This document shows, piece by piece, positions 36,701-47,200 of a stretch of 64,000 nt of DNA. The first letter of the stretch is position 1; each line of letters begins with the position of its first letter. The notes beneath the pieces are model-generated. The model had not been told where the DNA came from, did not search any database, and saw nothing but the letters and a program-made list of their open reading frames with translations. The translations under genes and the position numbers were made by a program. This DNA comes from Macadamia tetraphylla. Its lineage: Eukaryota > Streptophyta > Magnoliopsida > Proteales > Proteaceae. The DNA lies in contig CM040969.1 of the NCBI GenBank assembly GCA_022985045.1, positions 44,613,770-44,677,769 on the forward strand, written 5' to 3'.

Positions 36701-39700
36701 TTTATTTTTTGTCTGTCTAGGATACTTCACATAGCTATGGGAGAGTTAGGTTGTTGTCAGTTATCCTTATTTTTAGGATGTTTAAATTCAAGGCCTCTCC
36801 CAACACAGCCTATGTCTGGAGATTCCTAGTTTGTCTTTTCTTCTTTTATTTATTTTATTTTTAGATAGGTTAGATTGATTCTTGTTAATATACGAGGTTT
36901 AACAACCCCCAATGATTTGATGATGGAATGGAAGTTGGTTTTTTTGCTTGAATTGAGATTGAGATCTCCCCCTCTCTTCCCCATGTTTCTCTTCTCTATC
37001 CATTCTCATCATTGTGATTCCCTTTCTTCCTTATCCTTGCAATTCCATTGCTAATTGTCTCTTTGATTTTCCTAAAAGAAAACCCACCACAGCAGATCCA
37101 TCAATTTGATCTGCATCATGGCATGTTCATTCTGGGATGAAATTTGACCCATGAGATGGGTCTGGTTCCTCTATAACATGCACCTGTGTCTGCAGTGTGA
37201 TTACTACCATCAATAAAGGACCTAAGATCATCTGATTTGATTGATTAGGCTGGAAGGATTTTGAAGTTGAACCCACATTATCGAGGGTCTAAGAGCAACT
37301 GTCATTTGGTGTGTGTGTGTGTGGGGGGGGGGGGGGGCATGTGAATTCTGGAGGAAGTGAATTTTGCTTCCCATTCTCAAATCCTTACATATGTCTTTGT
37401 CATTATTTATTTTTTTGGTTGCCTCCATAGATTGTAGCTTTTGTAAATTTCTTGAAAGCTAATGATGTTCTCCTGATTTTCTAAGTAACGTATAGATCCT
37501 CATTATTACTATTTTTCTTTGATTTTATCTTTTTGCAGACATGTGTACCTGCAATTTTACCACCACTAATGGAAATATATGCAGGGAAAATTATTGATGA
37601 TTTTACAGGTATATGCATCTTAAGCCTAATCATCTCATGAGCAGCATTCTGAATTCTTTGCAGTACCTTGTAGAACTCAAATTAATGTAAGAAAGTTCAG
37701 TGTGTATGGATTTGTTTATCCTTCACCAGACATGATTGTCCAACTTCTTTAATCAAGTAAACCACACTTGTATTGGTAGCACATATAAGGGGTATTGTGT
37801 TAAAATGAGTTCCTTGTAGTTGCTTCTGGAATGGTGGTGGAGAAATATGAGTTGGTCAAAAACCAAAAGATTTTGGTTGTCTGACTACTTAAAAGACTCT
37901 GAACACCACCACTCTGCTCTCTATGTGGCACATATCCATTGCAAAAACTTAATTATCACCTATTCATTTGGGTTTGATGGATAATTTATCAAATTGATTG
38001 GATAAAAATGAACTAAAGGAGCAAGGTTAGGGTTCACAGGCTAAACTGGACAAATGATCAACATGTTTAGCATGGTCACCATATCATGCTAGCTTATTTC
38101 ATGTCCGACATGGAGATACGTGGTGAAAAAAATGCAGAAAGTCTCTCCGCAAAGCGGGGGTAAGACTGTGTACATTATCCCCAGACCCCGTAGTGGCGGA
38201 GGCCTCATGCACTAGGTATGTCCTTCATAAATCACGAAAAAGCCATTTCATGGTAATAGAATCTAGTTTTTTTTCGTAATTTTTTTGTCACTTTTCCCTT
38301 CTTATTGAGGGGTTGAAACTTGACCAGTGAGATGGATGTAGGTTTCCCTATCATATGGAGCACACATGGTTTGCCACGTGGCAGTTATGAGTCTTGTGAC
38401 AGATGGAATTGTCACAAAGAGGTACTGCAATTAAGGGGAAACTATAAAAGATACTACTTTTCAAAAACAGATGTGACAATGAGGGGATATTAAAGAACAC
38501 AAGCCATATGTATATCTCTGTGTTTCTTTTCTTGTATTGAAAACAATGTCCTACAAAGGGAGCTGGCAGAACTAGGCCCAAGTTTGGCTTGTTAAGTTCC
38601 ATTGAACACACCTGCTATACGCACCCCCACCCCAAAAAAATAAAATAATATAAAATAAAAACCTAGGTTTGCCTAGCATTTTCATTATGCTGTTCACCAG
38701 CATAGGGTAACTCACTGTTGAGGTTGCTCAAGAGTGACATCCTTTTTCAAATGCAAAAAGAGAAAAAAAAAATCCACCTATGAAGAAACTTCCAACAAAG
38801 GGAATATCCATTCATGTGTCCCTATATTAAACCATTCCTTTTGTTGATTGCAATGGTAATTTCCCCTTAGTATCTGTAGCACCTCTTCCTAGTCCATATT
38901 TGCGGTAAGCTCTTCACTCATTCTTTCTGTATTTAAAACTAAAAGGGAAATTAAAGCACCTTGGGTAGCGTTGGGGATAAAAGGTAAAAGCGAAAGCTGC
39001 CAGTTTTCTGGTAAACAGGATCTCTACCTTGCAAGTTAAGATTTGCTAGACTTGATTCCTTTCTTTAAAGAAGGAACTAAGGCCTTTCTACTAACTTCTA
39101 AGGCCTTTCTACTAACTTCTAAAAGATCGTTATTTATATCTCTAGATGGTTTTATTTTTTTATTGTTTCTTAATCAAAGATTGTCTTTTTTTTCCAATCA
39201 TTCTTCTTTTGGTATTCTTTTTATTTCATTTTTTTTTTACACCCAGCCTTTGCCTATCATCCTCCAAAAAGATAAAATGAATAAAAAAGAATAGTTTGTT
39301 CATGTCTCACGTAAAAAAAAAAAAATTTTTTTTTGGTGGGGGGTTGTAGTGTTGTTGGGTGCATAAGTAGAAACATGTTGAAATATGGTATCTTATAAAT
39401 GTCAACATGCCACGTTGCATATGATCCATTCTAGCTTTGTCCATACCAATGGAAGCCAGGTTTTATTAGTATTTGTTGTTCTTTTGCAGATTCTAAAGGA
39501 GGTTGAAATAGTTGATTCATTTTCATTTGTTTCAGTATCAGTGATGTACCCTTTCTATTTGCAAGTATTTCAATGCTCCCATGATTCCATATTTCTGAGT
39601 TTTTTGTTACCTTCCAAGGCAGGGCATCCCAATCAGCATGTAAAATTTGAGGGTTAATCAATCAAATTCATGCAATTTGTCTTGCTGAATCACCCAGCTA

Positions 39701-41724
39701 AAAGTTGCTTCTCACATTTTTAGGGAGAAATATAGACTTCCATGTTTTTTATCTTGCATATAAGAGGTATAGGAGGAGGCTTGAGCAACTGCAGTGGTGA
39801 CTTTCTGGGGCATTCCTCATATTTTTATATTAATGCAATATTTTTGTCAACAGTAGTGCCCTATAATCTTGTCATGTACATGATTGAACCTGCATTCATC
39901 ATATCCTTTATGTAGGTGAGAGGGTCACTGCAGAGAGACGTATCCAAGATACATGCGCTGCAAATATAGAAAGGTTTAGTTCACAGAGCCTCCGAAGAGT
40001 TAATAGAAGCTCACTGTCTGAGCTTTTTGTTACATTCTTTGAGAAGGTAATGTTGATGTGGTCTCCATATTAAATACAATTTACTTAAAATGTGCAATAA
40101 GGACACTGGTCTTTGTCTACTTTTTGTGCATGCTGTCAGGCAAATGTGTTTGACCATTTTGATTCTTTGCATGGCCAACATATGGAGGCCTCCTATGTGG
40201 TCCATTGTGCCACATGGAAGGGTGATGATACAACAATGACCGTTGGATAAATAGGACATCGTCTGGTTTGTCCATGTATCAAATTTAGAGGCTAATACAA
40301 TCATATACCCCTCTATGTATTGGCATTTTCCCTTGTATTTTCAATCATCCATTTGTTTTCAACCATTTTTCAAAAGATTCCTTTTCCTAGTGGATTTTCA
40401 AAGTCTTATGTTGCCTTTGGCCAACTTGGTTTGGGCTGAAACAACATTTGAGAAGAAAGAAAATTGGGACCCACCTTATACGCCATGTGGCAAATAATAT
40501 GATCATATAGGAAGGCCTTCCTTGGTGGGCCGTGCTAGGGGTGTCAATTGGTCGGTTCGGTTTGGTTTCGGTTGGGTTGAATCGGTTTTGGTCTAGGAAT
40601 GATGGAGACCAAAATCAATCCGTTAAGGAACTTCGGTTTCTGTCTGGTTTGGTTTCGGTTTTTCAATATCGGGTTAATACTGGTTTAAATCGGTTTATTA
40701 TTGGGCTTGAGCCATAATGAAATCTTACATTCATAACTTGTAGTGACAAGATTCGACCAAAAAAACATTTTAAATTTATGATTAAATCATGGTTTACATT
40801 GTAAGGGAAAAATAATTAATTTGAGACCAATGGATAACAAATTACTAAGAAGATAACTAATACTGAAGTGACAAAATGAATCCTATGATCCAATCATTCA
40901 TTTAACTATCAAACTAGTTTTCTATAATGAACAAAGAAATCAATGGAAGCATTATTACGATTTACAAATCAATTTTCTATTCATAAACCTCATATTTAAT
41001 GATTTGTAACAATTCCTTACAAGAAATAATTTTATCACTAATATTGTAAAAAATGGATAGTCAATTCATCACTTTATAATCTCATAATCATTTATTTTTA
41101 TATCGGTTTCATTTGGTTTGGTTATTGGTCGGTTCGGTTTCCCAACATATCTCAGTCCAAAACCAATCCAATAAGGATCGGCATGGTTCGGTTTGGGTTT
41201 TTCGATCGATTTCGGTCGGTTTTATCGGTTCGGGTTAGGTTTTGACACCCCTAGGCCGTGTAGGAAACAGTGTCCATGATAAAACTATGATTTTGTTGTC
41301 TCTTACTACTCTTTCTGTAATACTGAATTCTAGCTCGCCCTTGTATTTTGGACCTTGTTGCAACACTAAGGTTGCTCCATTGTGACCAAGTGGTCATGGG
41401 TTTGAGTCAGGAAACAGCCTCTGCGAGGCGGGGGTGAGACTGCCTGCATAATGACCCTTCCCAGACCCCACAGTGGCGTGAGCCTCGTTTACTGGGTATG
41501 TCCTTAGCTTGCCCTTATATATCATTGCTCATTTAAATCGTAATTTTGCATAATGGCTGTTGTAAATGAGGGGGTGATTGTTGTTCCTCTTTCTTTTGAT
41601 TGCTATGCAGTTTTCTATAATCAACTCAATGGCATCAGAGTATGCTATTTGTACATATACAGGGCGTTGGGAGCAAATTAGTAACAACAGTAAATGGATG
41701 GGAAAAAGTTACCCCCTTATAGTA

Positions 41725-41771
<47 letters not shown>

Positions 41772-42375
41772 GAATCATGTGCACATATATATGCACGCCC
41801 ACATGCACTATATTAGTCATTTAATGGATCTCTAGGGACACATCCAAAGTATTCCTAAATTCAATAATTATTGTCTCCTGGTTAGATTGAAGATCCATTG
41901 GAGAAGCCAGATAATGCAGCCAGGGCTGTTACCATGACTCAGCTAATCAAGATTTCTGCTGCATTTGAAGTAACCCACCGCAGTCTGATCTCGGTCAATC
42001 ATGACAAAAATTCTTTGATTGCAAATTTGATAAGGCCTCATATCAGATCTAAATTAATTGGAAGAACATCACAAGAAAATCCAAGTTTGCGGCTGGGACG
42101 TGACTTGGGGCCTCAACCAGCAACAGCCGCTGCAGTTCCATCACCAAGCCATAATCTGTTCCAGAGAACCCACGGGAGGTCGGTCCGTCCTTCATTTTAT
42201 CGCATAATCAGCTCCAGAGAACGCCACAGGAGGCCCGTCCTTCCATTATTTTACCGCATAATCAGTTCCAGAGAACGCCCAGGTGGCCCGTCCTTCCAGC
42301 ATTGCTGCCCAGAGAACTGGGCAGGCTGCTAACATCCGAGGCAGGATGATGTGGAAGCCAAGAGATGTACCATAA
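30731..42375 (+). CDS. HESO1: HESO1-like RNA uridylyltransferase
   Basis: Terminal nucleotidyltransferase that adds U tails to unmethylated small RNAs and cleaved mRNA, marking them for decay. Exons: 30706-30854 (ATG at 30731), 31722-31880, 32649-32833, 32969-33064, 37539-37608, 39916-40046, 41611-41721, 41886-42178, and a proposed last exon 42300-42375. All junctions are GT-AG and the phases agree. The catalytic core is GATVEPFGSFVSHLY then SDLDIAV (Asp61, Asp63), with the third Asp125 in SCDISIN. LVKEWAKAQNINDPK and TLNSYSLCLLVIFHFQ follow, then the PAP-associated region with RVNRSSLSELFV and IEDPLEKPDNAARAV. The product would be about 414 aa if 42179-42299 is spliced out (ending MMWKPRDVP, like the W-x-P-R tail of HESO1), or 440 aa if read through to 42332. 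Arabidopsis HESO1 is about 510 aa, so the tail is short. An upstream exon may supply a few more N-terminal residues (the STSYDPYK frame is open before the ATG). Confidence 0.9.
31076..31345 (+). mobile_element. LINE 3'-region fragment in HESO1 intron 1
   Basis: Shares long near-identical words with the larger LINE at 46370-46600: CTAGGAAGGATAAAGTAAGGAATGA, then GAGGTGG..ATG.CCATGTTCAAC.GAGG, then the AGTGAGGA.AGACATG end. In pieces it encodes the C-terminal LRWYGHVQRRP-type sequence of plant LINE reverse transcriptases. It is a truncated, dead fragment inside the 867-base intron between the first two coding exons. Confidence 0.75.
31484..31622 (-). mobile_element. Au-like SINE relative, copy 1
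   Basis: Matches 48562-48703 over most of its length (shared words GCGGGGTC.TGGGAGG, GTCCTAACCTTTGGCATTTT, CCTCAAGA). On the minus strand it has a box B-like GGGCTTGAGTC and a downstream CCCAGGACCCCGCATAGGCG segment, reminiscent of the CCAGACCCCGC part of plant Au SINEs. It sits in the same HESO1 intron as the LINE fragment. Boundaries are approximate. Confidence 0.55.
33250..36221. mobile_element. probable solo LTR in HESO1 intron
   Basis: About 2.97 kb starting TGTCACACCCCG and ending GGGTATAACA, i.e. TG...CA with short inverted ends (TGTYAYACCC). It is flanked by GTATG (33245-33249) and GCATG (36222-36226), a 5-base duplication with one mismatch, as expected for an LTR-retrotransposon. 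No gag-pol coding is present inside. It contains a CA-rich minisatellite and several copies of TTCACCGGTGGATG. It accounts for two thirds of the 4.47-kb intron between coding exons 4 and 5. Alternative: a TIR DNA element; I prefer a solo LTR. Confidence 0.55.
34264..34580. repeat. minisatellite with embedded (CA)n, about four units
   Basis: Diverged units of roughly 70-85 bases. Each has a (CA)n run, then CCCTGAGCATGCAGTG-like sequence, then CACCAAC.GTTGGCCACC and TGCACCCCAGTCACAC. Length variation comes mainly from the CA runs. The open frames across it on both strands are artefacts of the repeat. Confidence 0.85.
37309..37337. repeat. (TG)n followed by a G run
   Basis: A short TG repeat that passes directly into about 15 consecutive G residues, about 200 bases before coding exon 5 of HESO1. 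Homopolymers like this are prone to sequencing error. Confidence 0.85.
38136..38225 (+). mobile_element. Au SINE 3' fragment
   Basis: Contains the conserved 3' part of the plant Au SINE: TCTCCGCAAAGCGGGGGTAA, GACTGTGTACATTAT, CCCCAGACCCCGTAGTGGCG, and GCACTAGGTATGTCCTT. The tRNA-related 5' part is missing. It matches the fuller copy at 41362-41506 and lies in the HESO1 intron 37609-39915. Confidence 0.75.
39080..39121. repeat. 21-bp tandem duplication
   Basis: Two perfect copies of a 21-base unit beginning AAGGCCTTTCTAC, in a HESO1 intron. Perfect identity suggests a recent event. Confidence 0.95.
40536..41253. mobile_element. hAT-type non-autonomous transposon, copy 2
   Basis: A 718-bp element with TAGGGGTGTCAAT at the left and TTGACACCCCTA at the right, flanked by GGCCGTGC (40528-40535) and GGCCGTGT (41254-41261). 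This is an 8-base duplication with one mismatch. The TIR matches that of the element at 4503-5251, but the interior differs. Subterminal regions are packed with GGTTCGGTTTGG and CGGTTTTATCGG motifs. No transposase is visible. It is inserted in the HESO1 intron 40047-41610. Confidence 0.85.
41362..41506 (+). mobile_element. Au SINE
   Basis: A nearly complete Au-type SINE. It has a 5' tRNA-related part, GGTTGCTCCATTGTGACC then GGTCATGGGTTTGAGTC (box B at 41399-41408). Then come GAAACAGCCTCTGCGAGGCG, GGGGTGAGACTGCCTGCATA, CTTCCCAGACCCCACAGTGG and ACTGGGTATGTCC. It ends about 105 bases before HESO1 coding exon 7 (41611), close to where a branch point and pyrimidine tract would lie. Confidence 0.85.
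41727..41771 (+). repeat. compound (CT)n(CA)n microsatellite at a HESO1 splice donor
   Basis: CT repeats start 5 bases after the 5' splice site GT (41722-41723) and pass into CA repeats, filling about a quarter of the 164-base intron. Confidence 0.9.
42150..42300 (+). repeat. 53/54-bp tandem repeat in the HESO1 last exon
   Basis: Three units start at 42150, 42203 and 42257, each with CATAATC.G.TCCAGAGAAC followed by GGCCCGTCCTTCC-like sequence. The spacing of 53 then 54 bases puts units 2 and 3 in a different reading frame from unit 1. The read-through protein therefore changes from SHNLFQRT to two copies of a FYRIISSRER-like peptide. Confidence 0.9.
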
Positions 42376-43774
42376 TTCGGACAGATAATGGATGTTAAAT
42401 AGGACAGTGGTCATCAGGTCATCAGGTCATCAGGTCATCTGGTCATCTGGTCTTGGAGGAAAGATGGATGTGCCTTCTGTGTCAGTTATCTGCTTCACAG
42501 ATAATCCTCTATGCCATTGCCAGTCGATGGAGTTTCTCCTCTTTGGTGTCAAGGTGCTCCGTGAGACTATTTCCCCCCATCTGGTAATTGGCATTTTGGT
42601 TGTGTTTGACAATGCTAATTTCAGGCTCATTGCTGAATCTGCTGTTTGGCAAGTGTTGAAATCTCATTTTTGATATGGCATGGGCATAATTTTAATGCAT
42701 GCTTTCACTTGTTATGCAATCATAATTATGTATTATATGTTTGATGCTGGATTTCGATTCAAATGAAGTTAGTTGCCATTCATTAACCAAACTGGCAAAT
42801 ACATTAGTAATTTATACCTTGTCATGTGCTGCTTGTCTTGCCAAGGCTTTGATGTTCCAGCTTCTTGAAATATAGTTTTGTGAGACACTATGAAGTGAGT
42901 TCTATGTGCAATCAATGAAAGTAAGGTTCAATCATGCATGGATTATGCATCATAGAAACTGTCTGAGACGATATGCTTTCAACTTTTAGAATTTGGTGTG
43001 AATGGGTGGCATGGGGACCTGTTGTCATAGAGATTTCTCAAAGGAATGCAGAGTGTGCACCATGTAATGTTGATGACCACCTCATTTTGGGGCCACTCAC
43101 ATTCCATTTTTTACTGCTGCTACCATAGTCAAAAACTCTCCTTAAAAATTTTTCCTCCCAACTCAGGAAACTTTGAAAAAACTTTCTTTTTCTCTCTCTC
43201 TCTCTTAAATATATAAATGACAAATAAGTATATTTAGCCATGGTTGAATAAAGAAAAGAATCCCCATCCATGTAATGGGGTTCATCTCATCATTGGGTGG
43301 AAATTGTACTAGAAATCAAGATGACATTTTTTTTTTTTTTTCAGAAAACAACATTCACAATTTAAAAAATTCAAGATAGAACTTAGTTTTCATGAGTTGT
43401 ATCATATTTGAGTTAAAACTCCACCAATGAGGCTCTTCATGTAGGCTCGGTCATTGTGTATGCAAACACTGGATATATTTCCTGTAAGCTCCAGCAGAAA
43501 TTTCCAATTTGTATTCTGTGGTGTTCTCTTCTTTTGGATCGAGATAAACCTGTAAAGCAAATGTTCGAGGTTGTGATAGGCATTGATTCCTCTGATGGAC
43601 ATCATGTAAACTACAATAATTCAGTGGCCACCACAGAAACAATCTAGGCGGGACTATGAATCCTCCTGAAGATGTAAAGTTCACTCAAACTGGAAGATGA
43701 CATAGGAAGGACAAGACCAAGACATATATGTGATCCTTCCATATGGTATCTAACACTAAACCTAAGCCCACCTG

Positions 43775-43814
<40 letters not shown>

Positions 43815-44202
43815 CTCCATTGGACCTTTGATCATCATAAATCTTGAACAAAGAATAGAAAGAAAACAAATTTAGTGCCAAAAAAGTGGGTTAGTGACTA
43901 CGGATGTTGTGCTAACAATGATTAAAGATTACAACAAAAGAAAAAGAAAAAAAGAATACAGAAAGGAAAACTTACATTCACTTGCTTTTTATTGGCGAAC
44001 TTAAAATGGATTGGTACACAGGTTTCCACTATATATAATCTAACTCATGCATTCAGGGGTGAAGTTGGCTGGGAACGCACTTAATGGAACAATTTTTCCC
44101 AGCAGAAGTCTTGATGATTGCGAAGCATTACTTGGAGTCTGCTTGATCATTGCCTTCAAATTGTAGTAGTGGATGACAATTTACTTTACATGCCTAACCC
44201 AT
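42376..44202. other. region between convergent HESO1 and PMT11 genes
   Basis: Presumably both 3' UTRs plus a short spacer. An 8-base tandem repeat (CATCAGGT then CATCTGGT, five units) lies at 42412-42451, right after the HESO1 stop. A (CA)17 run is at about 43779-43812. No further gene seen. Confidence 0.6.
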
Positions 44203-47200
44203 TCAAGCACGCAAAAGATGTTTATCACATGTCAAGATCTTCCAACTTGAATGCGGTCCCTCAGATGTGTCACGTAGGACAGTGTGCCACCCCATGGCGT
44301 TTCCAACCTCCTGAATTTCATATATGACTGATACAGAATCACGGATATATACATGCCCCCCAGGTCTCAAAATCCGATCCATCTCAAGCATGATCGTGGA
44401 GATGTTGCACCTGATTTATACATTGAAAGGAGATAATTTGTTTGGAAACAAAACCCATCCCCCCACCAAAAAAAAAAAGGAAATTAAAAAAGAAAGAAAG
44501 ATGAGGCAAAATGTAGAGTTGAAGTTAAAAACCTCCCAAACTAAAAATTGGGAGTAATCTTGTGATTCCATAACTATTTAGCTAGCAGCAATTGAAGATG
44601 CAGAACATACCTCTTTTTCTCAACGGAGAAGAGACCGGATGCATGTAAAAAATCATAAGTTCTTGGATAAGTATCAAAAGGCTCACACCTGGGGAAAGGA
44701 AGTTTTCAGCATTAGATTCCAAGCAAGGATGAGTGCGATTATGACTAAAGAATGAAATTCTTTGCAGTAACAACCAAAATCAACGGTGGCACCACTTAAT
44801 GGACAATCTCAGTCTCTATATCAATTGTTAGATGTTAGAGAAATCTCAACATATCCTGCTAATAGTATTGCATGTCATAAATAATTGAAGTCATAAAATT
44901 TAAGTGTGTAAAGGATCTAAAAAGGTATAAATTTATCAAAAATGAAGCCAAGAAGATTGTGGAAAAGCAATGGCGAAGAAATTTGAAGACCTTTATAACA
45001 ATTTGAGCACAAAGGAAGGAAAACTATCCACATGATAGCTAAAACAAGGGAAAAGAAGAGTAGAGATTTTGACCATGTTAGACGTATTAAAAGGGAAGAT
45101 GGTATAGTACTATTAAGGGATGAATGACATTAAGGAGATGGAAAGGTTATTTCTATAGCCTATTAAATGAATACCTTTCAAATAATAATGTCCTAGGATG
45201 CTGCGTTATCTATCAAAATACCCCATGTCATAGATATATACGAAAAATCAGGGTGCTTGAAGTAAAAGGACCTTTAAGGAGGATGAAAGTAGGGAAGGCA
45301 CCAGGTCTTATGGGGTCCCAATATAAGTGTGGAAGAGCTTAGGAATTTGTGGTTTATCTTAACTAACCAAACTGTTTAATAGGATTAAGAACACAAGAAA
45401 AATGCTAGAGAAGCATTGTGATTCTGATTTATAAAAATAAATGTGATATTTAAAGCCGCAATAACTATAAAGGCATAAAACTAACAAGTCATACAATAAA
45501 ATTATGGGAGAGATGGAAACTCACTAATAAACTACTATTATGGCGAACCAATTTGGTTTTATGCCACGAAGACCCACGATAGAAGCTTACTTAGGAGACT
45601 CATGGAAAGATTTAGTGATTGCAAGAGAGATCTCCATATAATCTTTATTGACCTAAAAAAAACTTATGAGAGTCCCTGGAGAGTTATTCTAACACGTACT
45701 AGAGAGAGAATTGTTTCAAGCATAGCTAAAGATATGTATAATGCTATGGTGACTAGAGTAAAAACTATGGGGGTTCAAGTAGTGAATTCTCAATTACAAT
45801 TAGGTAACATCAAGGATCAACTTTAAGACCTTACTTGTTTGCGCCTATCATGGATGATTTAACTAGAGACATTCAAGATGTGGTTCCTTGGTGTATGTTT
45901 TTTGCTGATAAAATTGTTTTCGTGAATTAGATAAAATGTAGAGATTAACACCAAGTTGGAATTATGGAGATCAACTTTGGAATAAAAAAGTTTTAAGATA
46001 AGTTGAATGGGGACAGAGTATATGGTGAGTAACTCTAGTTATACTGAGACAAATAATGGGATGGTGAAAATTGATGAGAGGGAGATCCCCTAAAGTGATT
46101 ATTTTAGGTATTTGGTTCAATCATAATAAAGGTGAGATAGATGATGATGTTTCATAGAGAATTAAAATATGATGGATAAAGTGGGGAGGTGTGTCCAGAT
46201 GTGTAATCGATGTATTACTTTAAAACTTAAAAGGAAATTTTTATAAGATGGTTATGCCACCAGTTATGACGTATAGTGCGGAATATTGCCATATTGGGCA
46301 GTTAAGAAGTATCATATAGATTAACTCAGTGTAGCTGAGATGAAGATGTTGAGATGGATGTGTGGCAAAACTAGGAAGGATAAAGTAAGGAATGATCTTA
46401 TTAGAGCTTGTTTGGGAGTAGCTCTGATACATGATAAGCTATAAAAAAGTCGTTTGAGGTGGCATGGTCATGTTCAACTGAGGCCTTTAGATGCTCCATG
46501 ACAGATGGATGATTTGATGCATATTGAAGGAGCTAAATGAGCCAAGGGCACACAAAAATAACTCTAAGAAAAGTGGTGAGGAGAGACATGCATAGCTTAG
46601 GCCTTGCATCAAGTATGATTTCAAATAGAACTGATTGGAGGGTAAGGATCCACATAGCCAACCCCATTAAGTTGGGATAAGGCTGAGTTGTTGTTGTTGT
46701 ACAAAATTTAAGAGTAAATAATTCAAAAAGACTAATCATGTGCCTACGGGAAATATAATCAACACTGTTGGTTACAGGATGCTAATAGGTGAATGAAATC
46801 TAAACTGCAGATTAAAGAAACTCAAGAACAGGCTGCATATTGGGTACCGGATTAATTGAGAATCTAAGCTACACCTTGCATTTAACTACAAACAGGACAG
46901 ATAGTTTTACTAAAACTTCACGAAGAAAACTAAAGCACAACCACCTGCTATATTACAAGCAAGGTCTCCTAACAGCAAAGCTGTTACTGTTCTATGGCAC
47001 ATACGCAAAGGGAGAAGGCCCAAGTAAGATTTCATGAAGAAAATTAAAGTGCAACAACCTGGTGCACTGCAAACAGAAAATGTGCCACATACGGAAGAAA
47101 GATATAACCATCCAATATACCAAAATTTGGCATTATTTGAATCAATCATTCAGCATATTATTAATGACCTTGCAATGGAACCCAATAAATGGAATGGTGA

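Noticed and set aside
41898..42332. Treating 42332 as the certain HESO1 C-terminus
   Set aside because: The ending contains repeat-derived peptides and lacks the family W-x-P-R tail, which is encoded just downstream in another frame; kept as an alternative only.
45602..45826. Independent small gene at 45602-45826
   Set aside because: It is a LINE reverse transcriptase piece (IIFIDLKKTYES) inside a PMT11 intron.
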